A DNA stretch of 64,000 nt from Branchinecta lynchi (GCA_023053575.1 JAKZAP010000020.1:18161998-18225997); one strand, 5' to 3'; positions 31,643 to 43,820 are shown, counted from the stretch's first letter. Made by a program: numbers and translations. The notes: generated from the sequence alone by a model not told the origin.

Positions 31643-32674
31643 TTTTTGGGATCCCAAATCTTAAGTGGAGGGATACCTATGACATCGCAAAAATGTCCGT
31701 CTGTCCGTCTATCTGTGACCACGATAACTCTCGAAGGGAATGAGATATTTTGATAAAACTTGGTGTGAGGATTCATTGGATCAAGGGAAGTGTCGAGTTC
31801 GTAGATGGGCTATGTAGCTCCGCATTTAGGGATGGGGGAGGGGGTTCAAATTAAGGGACAAACAAAATATTTTTAAACAGCTAATGTGATAGTCGATTAT
31901 GAGGTAAGAAGGCATGCTGAGCACGATGGTGAAAACCGTTTTCTCGCCGGACAAGTAGTTCGTCCGGAATCCGGCAAAAACCGGAAAAATGGTTAAAAGT
32001 AAAATATTTATTTGAAGTTGATTAAGTGATCGATTTATAAAAAGACATTCGGAAAACGTTGGTGAAAACCATTTTCTCGCCGAAAAAGTTGTTCGTCCGG
32101 AATCCGGTGAAAAGCGGAAAGTTGGTTAAAAGTAAAAGTTTCATTTGAAGTTGATTAAATGTTCGATTGAGGGGTAAAAAGAAATGCTGAACACGTTGGT
32201 AAAACCATTTTCTCGCCGGACAACTAGTTCACCCGGAATCCGGCCAAAACCGGAAAATTTGTTAAAAGCAAAAGTTCGATTAGATGACAGATTAAGGGGT
32301 AAGAAGAGAGGCTGAGTCTGTATATGACAATCATGTTTTACATGGACATATAATTAGTCCGGAATCTCGTTGTAACCGGAATTTTTTTTTGAAGTCAAAC
32401 TTTTATTCAAAGTTGATTAGATGTTCTTCTCGCTGGATTCGTTTCAGAATTTTCTTTTTTTGCTGGACTTTCGGGCGAAACCGGAAACACGGCAGAAGTA
32501 AAGCAGAAAGTCTCGGTCAGTATCGTCAAAATAAATATGGCCTATAGAGGTATATCTGAACTTGGTTTTCTCTGATCAGTAGCCTGGCAAAGACTGGATC
32601 TGGCGAAGACAAGACCCGATTGTCTGAATCAAATATTAGATTTTTGGGATCCCATCGACACCTTTCGTCTTGTT
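31643..32674 (+). mobile_element. GGGATCCC element, copy 4 (complete, with empty-site paralogue)
   Basis: Both palindromic ends are present (31648 and 32646). The flanks GGACACGGCTGTTG and GCTTTTGATCTTGGAGTC correspond to the continuous paralogue at about 31208-31290 (GGACTCGGCTGCTGTTTTTG then CTTTT...), which lacks the element. This defines its extent as roughly 1.03 kb with insertion into a T-run. Confidence 0.8.
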
Positions 32675-32764
32675 GCTTTTGATCTTGGAGTCGCCTGTCT
32701 CTTCTTCTTCTTTCCAACTAAGATGGAGACTTGTCGGCGGCATGTATGGTCGATTTGAAGTTCC

Positions 32765-33290
32765 GTACTATGGTTATAGATAGTCCTACAGCCCAAGCTG
32801 ACTGCGAATCATATTTGACGGTGCAAAACGGATAAGTCAGCTACATTTTATTAGAGCCATTTCAGAGAAGAAGTTCATAAAATCAGATATTTAAGGTAGA
32901 ATCTTTGATTGTTTTTCCACAAGTTAATTTTCCAGCTTGAGCGGCTTGAGCCTGAAGAGGACCCTTGCCAAGAAGGGCCGAAAGACAGCTCTAATAAGAT
33001 GTAGCTAACTTATCCGTTTTGCACCGTCAAATTTGAAGAGGACCCTTGTCAAGAAGGGTTAAAATATCGCGGAAGAATATCCTAGCTGACAAATCCGTTT
33101 TGAGGTAAAAAAAAATAAAAAAATATAAATCGGGAAAGATCTGAATTGTTTTCTGTATTTGAACATACTTCAAATGTGTAAGGCGCTCTTTCTGACACGG
33201 TCGCCGTCGGTGAGAACGGGTGAGAACAAAGTCGAAATAAGTTCTAACTGTGAGAAATCTGGAGACACTCCATCGAACCACTCCATTGAA
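32765..33290. mobile_element. Fold-back family F, rearranged copies
   Basis: A left arm (CAGCCCAAGCTGACTGCG, AAACGGATAAGTCAGCTACA) faces a right arm (GAGGACCCTTGCCAAGAAGG, TAGCTAACTTATCCGTTTTG) around 32880. Part of a second right arm follows directly at about 33033 with a decayed CTGANGA/GAAA core. Confidence 0.6.
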
Positions 33291-33550
33291 AGTAAGTAGA
33301 TTAAGGGCTTCACGTGTTGTTGTCGGTCAGATAAATGACGAAGTACATGGTAAAACTTAAAACGCTGCTGTCTTCTGCATGGCTGTTGGGATCGATGTTC
33401 CGTTTTCGATGTCTAGAACCAATTTAAGGATCAATATGGGGGAAAACAACGAATAAACTTTTTTAGAAATGCAGTATTGCAGCGGATATCCAGTATTATA
33501 CATTTGATGATTAGTAGAACACGATCATTAAGTCACCGTCGATCTGGCCC

Positions 33551-33900
33551 TTTTTGGGGGGGATCCCAAAACGTAAGTAGAGGGATACCTATGACATCGC
33601 AAAAGTTGTTCGTCTGTCTGTGAGCAGGATAACGTTTCGAAGGGAATGAGATATTTTGCTGAAAGTTGGTGTGAGCATTCTTTGGGTCAAGAGTAAGGTC
33701 AAGTTCGTAGGTGGGCTCTGTAGCCCTAAATTTAGGGTGGGGGAGGGGTTCCAAATTAAGGGGAAAAAGGGGTTAGGGGTAAGGAGACAAGCTGAATCCG
33801 AATATGAAAGTTATTTTCTTGCCAGACAAGTAGTTCACCCGGAATCCGGTGAAAACCGGAAACACAATTTGTCGACCAATTTTCGGTTACAGCAGTCCCT
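33551..33900 (+). mobile_element. GGGATCCC element, copy 5 (3'-deleted subfamily)
   Basis: Starts at GGATCCCAAAACGTAAGTAG and ends TTTTCGGTTACAGCAGTCCC instead of with the usual palindrome. Copy 8 has the same alternative end (40588), so this is a two-copy deletion subfamily. Confidence 0.65.
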
Positions 33901-34028
33901 ACCCTTTACTGTCAAACTAGTATAGCTCTGCGCGCGTGGATGACGACATTCATTTCTTTATTCTATGGATGTCGGAGAGATCTAGTGTAACTGAAGGTCG
34001 AAGGGTTCAAAGGTTCGAAATGTTCAAA

Positions 34029-34036
34029 CAAGGAAA
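34029..34036. repeat. 8-bp target duplication, left
   Basis: CAAGGAAA; the identical copy is at 37623-37630. Confidence 0.85.
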
Positions 34037-34548
34037 CAGGGGTGGCCCGAAGCACAAAGGCCAGGGGGGGTGAGACCCCTCATTTTAACGACTCATGGAT
34101 CGTAATATACGACTCGCAGGTACCAACAAAAATGAACTGTTGTGACTATGCGGCAATGGCGCACATTCCCCACCAACAAATAACAGAGCCGGTCTAAAAC
34201 TGGCTGCAATGAATCAGCTGAAATTATTCTTGTAATCAAAACTTTTGTATACATACCTTCAGAGCCTCAGCTTTACATTCCAACTTTCGCATAAGAGGAA
34301 AGCTTTCAACGCCTGTACCCGGGACAAATTAAAGCAAGCGCCGCATGCAAATTTTTTTTAATCTGCCTCTGTCTAGTAAGGTTCTAGCCAGCCTTTAATG
34401 TGTTTCAAATCTATAAGTTCCAAGCCTAATCGCCAAGTAAATGACACACCGTTCCTCTAAGTAGAGAATACTATGAAATGTGCCACAGGCGAAATTTTGT
34501 GAAACACCGAGGAGGAGACCGACTTTTTGCAATCCCATTGAAAAGGAA

Positions 34549-35843
34549 ACAAGACCAAAGGTTTCGATGGGATCCCAAAAATTCAATATCTGATCCAGAC
34601 AACTGGGTCTTGTCTTGGCCAGATACAGTCTTCGCCAGACTCCTTGAACATTTTTACAATTAAAATTCAGAAACAGATTAAGGCCAAATAGCTAATCACC
34701 TGAGAAAACCAAGTTCAGATTTGGATTCAGCATGTGTGTTTACCCCTATAAGTCATATCTGTTTTGACGAAAACTTCCTGCCAATTTCCCGGTTCCGGCC
34801 GAACTCCAGAACTACTTGTCCGGCGAAAAAAGAAAGCTCAAAGACGAAATCAGGGTATCTTCTTTCCCCAGTAATGAACATCTAATCTACTTCAAATAGA
34901 AATATAGCTTATAACAAATTTTCCGATTCCAGCCGGATTCCGGTCGAACTATATGTCCGGGTAAAATTCGATTGTCACACAGGGACTCAGCATCTCTTCT
35001 TACCCCTAAATCGCGTATCTAATCAACTAGAAATAAAACTTTGACTTCCAACAGTTTTCCGGTTTTGGCCGGATTCCGGACGAACTACATGTCCGGGTAG
35101 AAACTTGTTTTCACATAAGTGTTCAGCATGTCTTCTTGCCCTAAATCGAACATCTAATCAACTCCAAATAAAACTTTTAATTTTGAAAAACTTTCCGGTT
35201 TGGGCCGGATTCCGGTCGAAATACTTGTCCGTCGAGAAAATAGTTTTCACCGTCGTCTTCAGCATGTCTCCCTACCTCTAAATCGAACATTTAATCAACT
35301 TCAAATAAAGCTTTTACTTTCAACAAACTTTCCGGTTTGGGCCGGATTCCGGGAGAAATACTTGTCCATCGAGAAAATAGTTTTCACCATCGTCTTCAGC
35401 ATGTCTTCCTACCCCTAAATCGAACATCTAATCAATTTCAAATAAAACTTTTACTTTCAACAAACTTTCCGGTTTGGGCCGGATTCCGGGCGAACTACTT
35501 ATCCGATGACAAAATGGTTTTCACCATCGTGTTCAGCATGTCTTCTTACCCCATAATCGACTATCACATTAGCTGTTTCAAAATATTTTGTTTGTCCCTT
35601 AATTTGAATCCCCTCCCCCACCCCTAAATGTAGAGCTACAAAGCCCATCTACGAACTTGACTGATCCGACGACCCAACGAACCCTCACACCAAGTTTCAT
35701 CAAAATATCTCATTCCCTTCGAGAGTTATCGTGCTTACAGACGGACGGACGGACGGACGGACAGACGGACGGACGGACGGACAGACGGACAACTTTTGCG
35801 ATGTCATAGGTATCCCTCCACTTACGTTTTGGGATCCCAAAAA
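34549..35843 (-). mobile_element. GGGATCCC element, copy 6 (complete, 1.3 kb)
   Basis: Inverted relative to copy 1. It has both palindromes, about seven internal units spaced 137-138 bp at the best-preserved ones (TCCGGTTT at 35193, 35331 and 35468), and an ACGG/ACAG tetranucleotide array at 35740-35790. Open frames with LPLNRTSNQ-like repeats are translations of the 137-bp units, not genes. Confidence 0.75.
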
Positions 35844-36532
35844 CAGCTTTGAAATAACAAATCTGACCGTCGAAAAAGTGACAAAATAGTGGCCACAGAA
35901 AACAAAGTAGATTTGTTCCGTTCCGATCCCAATGAAAACTTAAGAGTAGCTATGAAATCACGACTCTGTCCATCGAAAAAAAGTGAACAAATAGTGCCGT
36001 AGAGAAGAAAGTAGATTTGCTCCGAACTAATAGCAAGAAAAGTAATTTTCACGTTCAGAACACGCTTCCTCAGAAACGAAACGAGGAAAACAGATTTGCC
36101 AGTGCGTTAAAAAAAAATCCAGATTTACGGACGTAACGAACTTTTGGTCTTGGCCTGACAGAAGTTTACAGATATAGAAAAATACGCCAGGTTCGCCGAC
36201 GAGACTTGAGTTGCGTTTTTTTCCGGGTGATTTGATGTACTTTTGTTTCATAATGAAAGTACCGTGTACCGTTTTATTTGTCACTCGACACACTGTACTT
36301 TCATTCCGAAAACTAAAGCAGGAAAAGATACAGTGAGCTACATCTGAAGAATTGCAACTTAAAACTTGTTTGCAGAATTTGATTCTACGCGACAGAAGAT
36401 GATACATACACATCAAATGAAGACGAGAAGTTCGCTTTTAGAATATCTTAAACATAAAAGAGATCATTTTCGAGTTGTATGAGTGTCCTGAATTTTACGA
36501 AGTCTCTACAGATGTGCTTTAACACTAGCATA

Positions 36533-36867
36533 CAGGGGCATCACGTAGGGGGGGGGGGAGGTGGATGCACCCCCCCCTCCCCCGATGTTGTCGGCTAGCC
36601 GGTAAAAAATAAATTTTTCGCGATTTTTCGTGAAAAGAATCGATTTTTTGGGAAAAAAACGGTCGGTTTTCTTTAAATCAGTCGAGTTTTCCGCAAAAAA
36701 AGACGGTAAAAATTACCAGCCAGTCGGTAAATACCTTGCTCCTCCCATACTTGATAGTGCTATGATTCGCAGTCAGCAGTGATACATACGATTCGCAGTC
36801 AGCTTTGGCTGAAGGAATATTTTTGCTCCTCTCCCCCCCCCCAAATATTTTGATAGTAACGCCCCTG
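36533..36867. mobile_element. hAT-like MITE, 335 bp, nested
   Basis: CAGGGGCATCACG at the left, ...AACGCCCCTG at the right, flanked by a perfect 8-bp duplication CTAGCATA (36525-36532 and 36868-36875). The interior has GTCGGTAAATACCTTGCT, also seen (inverted) near 42903 and 58853, so fragments of the family lie elsewhere. Nested in the 3.6-kb hAT and therefore younger. Confidence 0.88.
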
Positions 36868-37675
36868 CTAGCATAGAGGCCAAAAATTTACCTCCCGACT
36901 AGAATGAGCTATTCCAGCGTCTGCGGAACCCCTCCTGTCCTGGGAAACGAATTTCGGGTGTATATTAAAATCCTCATTGTCCTTTTCAAGCGTTGTTCCT
37001 ACCTCAACCTCTCTTTGTGATCGACATTTTTCGATTTGTTCTGGGCACACTTCTTTCGCGGGTCTCCTGTCATTTGATTTCTGATGGCTTTTCTATTCTG
37101 TTTAAAAATTCTATTCCTTGTTTTTTCACTTACAGCCAAAGATGAACAAAAATCAATGCACATAACCTTGTCTCTCGCTTTTGGCCTGTAAGGTATTTCA
37201 ATGTTACCAGTCAGACTTCACTTTAACAACTAACCTATTGTAATTTTGACAGGCTAAAATCTGAAAGACCGAAGTTAGGCAGATCCAAATCCCATGGGAG
37301 TAGAACAGGTAGCCACATTGCTGCCCCCATGAATCATGTCTGCGACCCATCGGGTTACCTGGTTTAAACGAATTCTTCGGGAACTGGCTCACGACTGAAG
37401 CTGTGCACAGACAAAATAAAAAAATAAAAATTTAAACGACTCGGATTAATTTTTATTAAAATGAATGTCCGGGACTCGGCGAGGCCAAAATGAACGACTG
37501 ATACAACTTAGCAAAAGGCCAAAATAAATTACTGATACGACTTAACAGAAGGCAGGGGGGGTGAGTCACCCCCCCCCTCACCCCCCCTCACCCCCCCTCA
37601 CCCCCCCTTCGGGCCACCCCTGCAAGGAAATATCTTGTTAAAGCAAGGATGTTGTTCAATGATGTTTCACTGGTA

Positions 37676-37960
37676 AAGTACAGGTCAAGTTCGTATAGAT
37701 GCTACTTTAGTCCTATCTTTAGAGGCAGAGGATGGTTTTCGAATTTTCGATAAAAACCTGTATGTTTTATAAGCTAATAAGATATTCATTGAGGGGGTAA
37801 GGATGTCCGCTGAATCCATATTGCTGAATCCATTTTTGAACTTTATTTTAACAGTAAAGATATTCAAGGAATCTGACGAAGACTGAATGGCGAAGGCATG
37901 GCCCAATTGTTTGAATCAAATGTTAGATTTTTGGGATCCCATAGAAACCTTTGGTCTTGT
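37676..37960 (+). mobile_element. GGGATCCC element, copy 7 (internally deleted)
   Basis: Begins at CAGGTCAAGTTCGTA and ends with TTTTTGGGATCCCATAG and ACCTTTGGTCTTG. Start and most 137-bp units are gone. A related fragment lies at 45105-45245. Confidence 0.65.
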
Positions 37961-38928
37961 TAGTACCCTTGCCTTCTATACTATGTCGCGCCGGGCTGTG
38001 CCTCGTTTTAGTCGATCCCTTCTCGAAGCACTGCATAAGCACATCGGTTTCTGCGCTGCGATTTGAAAACATGTTACAAGATCAGGGACCCATAAATTTC
38101 CTGCAATGACTCGCCATTCAGGTGGCTTGTCATTTCCTATGCTTCTATGTTGCTATGTTGCCCGAGCCTCACCTAATTTCCAAAAATTCCGCTTGGGTCG
38201 AATCGGCGTTCTTGCTCAGATAGACAAAATTGCCAGCATGCCACCAGGTACTTAAGCTAGGATAAGAGATCCAGAATGCTCTTCCATTACAGAGAAATAT
38301 TCATAGTTCAGCACAACAGCTGCGAAAAATGAGTCTGTCTGGATAGTCGGGTATTCTATCCCCATGGTTATTTCTCGAACTATCTGACGCTCGGTCAAGA
38401 GCGCATTAGAAATCTCTTATTGGCAAGCCCCCTGAATGGCGAGTCATTACAGGAAATTTATGGGTCCCTGCTGACACTACGTTCAGCTTTAACAAATTGG
38501 TTTTTCGCAGACTTAGTCGCTGGCGTTACTGGGAAGTCGTTGGCAGATTTGTGTTGCAGAACATAGGGATGGGCTGTGGAACGTATTTCCAATTCAAGTT
38601 GTAACGAGCGATTATCGTCAACGAACAGAATTTTAGACAAATTTTGTAGAAGGCAGTGTCCTATATTTTTCGCGTGTATTTTGCATTGTTCCAGTCGACT
38701 TCTTCTCGTTTGCACGGATATATCTTCCCACGGAGACCATAGCAATTCTGTCAAGACGTGAGACAAAAGGAAGACAAACAAATTGGACACCGTCGAATCG
38801 TTTGATCTTGTCGTGTAATGTTCAGACTCTACTGCAATACGTGTCGCGAAAGTTGCCTGATAGCAAATCTTCTCTGATGAGGCCATTTAGGTCGTACGGA
38901 AAGTGGAAGGCCGGAAATAATAGCACTT
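37961..38928. other. Stretch without recognised gene
   Basis: No supported exon or repeat. It runs unbroken into the left arm of inverted duplication 1. Confidence 0.4.
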
Positions 38929-39600
38929 GGATTACCTTTCAGTTCCGCGGAATGGGAATGATTGCAAGTGATGCTATAAAAAGGATGGATATAAAAGTTT
39001 CTGCCACCAAAAACTAAGTTTCTGTGCGCTCGGTATAGGCTTCGGCCCAGCAATAGTTGTCGTTCTACACACATACAGCGACTATCCACATGTAAAGCGA
39101 CTACACACACTAAAGTGACTATGCAAATAAGCGCTGAAACGAAAAGCTACATCCTCGCTTTTAACTAGGCTACTGGACTTCGGGAATGTCTTATTTCCGA
39201 ATGAGCGTGGTCAGAGCCACCCAGGGGTGGCCCGAAGGGGGGGGGGGGGAGGTGACTCACCCCCCTGCCTTTTGCTAATTCGTATCAGTCGTTTATTTTG
39301 GCCGCCAAGTCGTATCAGTCGTTTATTTTGGCCTCGCCGAGGTCCCGGGCATTCATTTTAATCAAAAACAATCCCGAGTCGTTTAAAAAATAAATTGTTA
39401 ATTTTGTCTCTGCACAGCTTCAGTCGTAAGCCCGTCCCTAACGACAAGTCGAGTCGTTTAAACCAGTTTTGTAGCCCCGATAGGTCGGAGACATGATTCA
39501 TGGGGGCAGCAGTGCGGCTACCTATTCTACTCCCATATGAACTGGATCTGCCTGTGTGTAATGTATACACAAATTTTGATCACAAGAATAATTTCAGCTG
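38929..39600. repeat. Inverted duplication 1, left arm (672 bp)
   Basis: Near-identical inverted copy of 40589-41258. It contains host sequence (38929-39221) and the first 379 bp of a hAT element. The arm is continuous with the sequence to its left, so it is probably the original. Confidence 0.9.
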
Positions 39601-39778
39601 ATGCATTGCAGCTAGGTTTACACCGGCTCTATTATTTGTTGGTGGGGAATATGCGCCATTGTCGCGTAGTTGCAACAGTTCATTTTTGTTGGTACGCGCC
39701 AGTCGTATATTACGAGCCGGGAGTCGTTGAAATGAGGGGTCTCACCCCCCCTGGCCTGAGTGCTTCGGGCCACCCGTG
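39222..39778. mobile_element. hAT MITE, 557 bp
   Basis: CAGGGGTGGCCCGAAG at the left and CTTCGGGCCACCCGTG at the right, flanked by a perfect 8-bp duplication GAGCCACC (39214-39221 and 39779-39786). Deletion derivative of the same family as the 3.6-kb copy at 34037. Its left 379 bp are also present inverted in the duplicated arm at 40589-40967. Confidence 0.92.
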
Positions 39779-40225
39779 GAGCCACCATAGTTTTCTGCTA
39801 TGGCGACATCTTCTGTCAGATCAGACGTTTTCCATGAGCTAGTTCTCTTTGGAATGAATAGGTGCGTTCGTTACACTCCGGGCTGTATCTGGTCTCTCCT
39901 CACCAGTGTCTGGTTCTTCTCTGAAAACGCGCGTTTTTCGTCCCACCGAAGATCTCCCTAGATCGGACCACCCGAGCAAGTCCTGGTTAATCCGAATCGG
40001 TCGACTAACCAGATACTGGTTCGTCCGAAAACGGTTTACAAGACTGGGGAGCAGTTACCAGTGAATACAAAAAGTCTTATTGGTGAAACCAGTGTTGTGC
40101 CCAGCACAGTTTTTGTGATATGCACAAGTCACTAACCCCTCGTGCTCGCCGTTTGTGACTTCACTAGTCAATGTAATTAATTTTGGCTTGTTTTAGGCAA
40201 AATTCGCGACTACGGTATCATTCTT

Positions 40226-40588
40226 GGGATCCCGAAACTTAAGTGGAGGGATACCTGTGACATCGCAAAAGTTGTCCGTCTGTCTGTGAGGACGATAACT
40301 CTCGAAGGGACTGAGATATTTTGATGAAACTTGGTGTGAGGATTCTTTCGGTCAAGAGTAAGATGGAGTTTCTAGATGAGCTCTGTAGCCCTATATTTAG
40401 GGGTGTGGGAGGGGGTCTCAAATTAAGGGGCACACAAATATTTTTTAAAAGCTACGATAGTTAGGTTTAAGGAGACATGATGAATCCGAATATGAAAGTT
40501 ATTTTCTTGCCAGACAAGTAGTTCACCCGGAATCTGGCGAAAACCGGACACAAAATTTGTTGACCAGTTTTCGGCTATAGCAGTCCCT
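40226..40588 (+). mobile_element. GGGATCCC element, copy 8 (3'-deleted subfamily)
   Basis: Starts TTGGGATCCCGAAACTTAAG and ends CTATAGCAGTCCCT exactly where the right arm of inverted duplication 1 begins. Same alternative end as copy 5. Confidence 0.65.
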
Positions 40589-41258
40589 CAGCTGAAATTA
40601 TTCTTGTGATCAAAATTTGTGTATACATTACACACAGGCAGATCCAGTTCATATGGGAGTAGAATAGGTAGCCGCACTGCTGCCCCCATGAATCATGTCT
40701 CCGACCTATCGGGGCTACAAAACTGGTTTAAACGACTCGACTTGTCGTTAGGGACGGGCTTACGACTGAAGCTGTGCAGAGACAAAATTAACAATTTATT
40801 TTTTAAACGACTCGGGATTGTTTTTGATTAAAATGAATGCCCGGGACCTCGGCGAGGCCAAAATAAACGACTGATACGACTTGGCGGCCAAAATAAACGA
40901 CTGATACGAATTAGCAAAAGGCAGGGGGGTGAGTCACCTCCCCCCCCCCCTTCGGGCCACCCCTGGGTGGCTCTGACCACGCTCATTCGGAAATAAGACA
41001 TTCCCGAAGTCCAGTAGCCTAGTTAAAAGCGAGGATGTAGCTTTTCGTTTCAGCGCTTATTTGCATAGTCACTTTAGTGTGTGTAGTCGCTTTACATGTG
41101 GATAGTCGCTGTATGTGTGTAGAACGACAACTATTGCTGGGCCGAAGCCTATACCGAGCGCACAGAAACTTAGTTTTTGGTGGCAGAAACTTTTATATCC
41201 ATCCTTTTTATAGCATCACTTGCAATCATTCCCATTCCGCGGAACTGAAAGGTAATCC
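40589..41258. repeat. Inverted duplication 1, right arm (670 bp)
   Basis: Reverse complement of 38929-39600, including part of the hAT element and its left target duplication. So the duplication came after the hAT insertion. It ends where inverted duplication 2 starts, with TCC shared. Confidence 0.9.
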
Positions 41259-41307
41259 ACTGTATCTACGCAGTTGGTGATCCATTTCAAATAATGAAGC
41301 CGACGTG

Positions 41308-41765
41308 TATGGCATGCATTTTGGGTGGGGTAAAAATGTTGTCGAGAATACATGAAACGTCACCGAGAATGCATGAAATGTAGCCGAGAATTCTGTTTTT
41401 GTCGCCGAGATTTTTTCTCTATATCCGAGACTTCAATGTTTGATGCCGAGAATGACAACTTTGTAGCCGAGATTGACAGTGAAAAGCGTGGCTAAATATC
41501 ATGCATTCTCGGCGACATTACGTGAAATCTCGGCGACACTTTGTTCCGTCTCGGGAACTAGATTTTTGGTTTCGAACACATATCTGTATTTCTCGGTGAC
41601 ACGTTTTTCAGTGGCAATCTCGGCTACACAGTTTTATTCTCGGCAACAAGCATTGCAGTCTCAGATACACACACAAAATCTTGGCGACAAAAGCAGCATT
41701 CTCGGCGACATTTCGTGCATTCTCGGCAACATTTCTGCCAAATTTGACCCAAAATGCATGCCATA
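41308..41765. mobile_element. Fold-back MITE built of CTCGGCGACA motifs, copy 1
   Basis: 458 bp. The ends are TATGGCATGCATTTTGGGT and its inverse, flanked by GACGTG duplicated on both sides. The left half carries repeated TGTCGCCGAGA-type motifs and the right half the inverse TCTCGGCGACA, with unlike spacers. The paralogous segment at 45670-45700 has a single GACGTG and no insertion. Superfamily unknown. Confidence 0.8.
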
Positions 41766-42133
41766 GACGTGCTACATTCTTGCTCGCTCACAGAACAGAA
41801 TTCCTATTCCTACGGGGAGAAGCACGGAGGCAGCTGTGTCACGAACTCCACGACAAACAAGATCGTCACCTCAACCAGTAGGTGCAATTTAAAGCAGCTG
41901 AACCATGATGAAAGGAGACAAATCTGTTCCGAAGCAACCTGTCTCCTCAAAAAGTCACGCAAGATGGGTTCCGGCGAAAACAACCCTAGCGACCCCCCCC
42001 CCTCACGGTAACAAAGACCGAATATTTGACAAATACCATGACCATATCTCACACTAATGTTTATCCAAGCATGCTAAAGATATGAGCTATTCCAACAATT
42101 CAGTCGAATACCAAGGCACAGACAATAGCCACA

Positions 42134-42307
42134 CACTGTAAAAAAAAAAAAATCTTGCAAGTATTTGCTACTGTGATTAATATTGTCTCTACGGAGATGA
42201 GATTATTTCTAATTCAGATTAATCTTATACCAGTGGATATAAGACTAATCCCAGTAGCAAATACTGCAGTTAATTTTAATCCTTACTCGGAAAAACTTTT
42301 TACAGTG
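42134..42307. mobile_element. CACTG MITE, 174 bp, copy 1
   Basis: Starts CACTGTAAAAA and ends TTTTTACAGTG. Further inverted symmetry is present inside (AGTATTTGCTACTGTGATTA versus TAATCCCAGTAGCAAATACT). The ends resemble CACTA/EnSpm-type or Chapaev MITEs. No coding capacity. Confidence 0.65.
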
Positions 42308-43274
42308 CAGTAATCCTTTTAGAAGACCTGTCCTACTGATTTTCCTGTACAGGGCATGAAAACTACCCCTCATTGTCAGTGCCGTCTTTACCCTTAGGCC
42401 GGTGCTGGGGGGCCAGAGCAAACGAGAGGCCGGACGAACGGTGTGAATTGTTGAGAAATGAGGCTGAGGTTGCTATCAATATTGCCTTGTTCATCCCGAT
42501 CCAAGTGTGACCTGCTACGTCAGAGCGTCATCTACGTCACCAAAATTATTCTCAGAAGTGACCATAGAGTGACTCGACCCAGAACGCAGCTTAATACCAA
42601 GAATCGTGTGTGCTAAGGTGCTGGCGTTTTTTTGTTTTAACTCATGAAAAAGGGCAAAGAAGCCATGGACTGCCTAGGGTCCACCAAAAGTAAAAGACGC
42701 CACATTGCCCGTTTGCAACCAGTAGATAACAAACATCCAATGTTCTTTAAGTGTAAGTGAAGGCATCATCAGAAAAATATGGACTGTATCGCCCTTACGT
42801 GTATCCAAGCAAGCGAGAGATTTGAGCCGTTCTCACAACTCTTCTGAGCCGTTCCCACAACTAGAGGTGTTACTACACAACATGTTTGGGGAGGAGGGGG
42901 TAAGGTATTTACCGACTGGCTGATCAGCCCTTTTTCATGAGTTAAAACAAAAAAACGCCAGCACCTTAGCACACACGATTCTTGGTATTAAGCTGCGTTC
43001 TGGGTCGAGTCACTCTATGGTCACTTCTGAGAATAATTTTGGTGACGTAGATGACGCTCTGACGTAGCAGGTCACACTTGGATCGGGATGAACAAGGCAA
43101 TATTGATAGCAACCTCAGCCTCATTTCTCAACAATTCACACCGTTCGTCCGGCCTCTCGTTTGCTCTGGCCCCCCAGCACCGGCCTAAGGGTAAAGACGG
43201 CACTGACAATGAGGGGTAGTCTTCATGCCCTGTACAGGAAAATCAGTAGGACAGGTCTTCTAAAAGGATTACTG

Positions 43275-43448
43275 CACTGTAAAAAGTTTTTCCGAGTAAG
43301 GATTAAAATTAACTGCAGTATTTGCTACTGGGATTAGTCTTATATCCACTGGTATAAGATTAATCTGAATTAGAAATAATCTCATCTCCGTAGAGACAAT
43401 ATTAATCACAGTAGCAAATACTTGCAAGATTTTTTTTTTTTTACAGTG
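43275..43448. mobile_element. CACTG MITE, copy 2
   Basis: Inverse counterpart of 42134-42307 inside the right arm. Confidence 0.65.
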
Positions 43449-43820
43449 TGTGGCTATTGTCTGTGCCTTGGTATTCGACTGAATTGTTGGAATAGCTCAT
43501 ATCTTTAGCATGCTTGGATAAACATTAGTGTGAGATATGGTCATGGTATTTGTCAAATATTCGGTCTTTGTTACCGTGAGGGGGGGGGGGGGGTCGCTAG
43601 GGTTGTTTTCGCCGGAACCCATCTTGCGTGACTTTTTGAGGAGACAGGTTGCTTCGGAACAGATTTGTCTCCTTTCATCATGGTTCAGCTGCTTTAAATT
43701 GCACCTACTGGTTGAGGTGACGATCTTGTTTGTCGTGGAGTTCGTGACACAGCTGCCTCCGTGCTTCTCCCCGTAGGAATAGGAATTCTGTTCTGTGAGC
43801 GAGCAAGAATGTAGCACGTC

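Larger units (their letters stand above)
34037..37622. mobile_element. hAT transposon, 3.6 kb, with nested insertions
   Basis: The ends are CAGGGGTGGCCCGAAG and its exact inverse CTTCGGGCCACCCCTG, with a perfect 8-bp duplication CAAGGAAA. It is the long relative of the 557-bp element at 39222-39778: GTGAGTCACC, CGACTCGG...TTTTTATTAAAATGAA and AACTGGCTCACGACTGAAGC blocks are shared. Its interior holds an inverted GGGATCCC element (34549-35843) and a smaller hAT-like MITE (36533-36867). No intact transposase is visible. Confidence 0.88.
41256..42655. repeat. Inverted duplication 2, left arm (1400 bp)
   Basis: Reverse complement of 42927-44330 with very few differences. It carries a fold-back MITE (41308-41765), a CACTG MITE (42134-42307) and single-copy-looking sequence. 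The 271-bp spacer 42656-42926 separates the arms. Confidence 0.92.

Noticed and set aside
35200..35627. Overlapping open frames with repeated PLNRTSNQLQIKLLLSTN peptides as a repeat protein
   Set aside because: They are translations of the 137-bp units of the GGGATCCC element, found in both orientations and in intergenic copies with stops.
38829..39110. Identical open frames at 38829 (-) and 41077 (+) as a duplicated small gene
   Set aside because: Identity is explained by the inverted duplication, and the segment shows no codon-level or domain signal.
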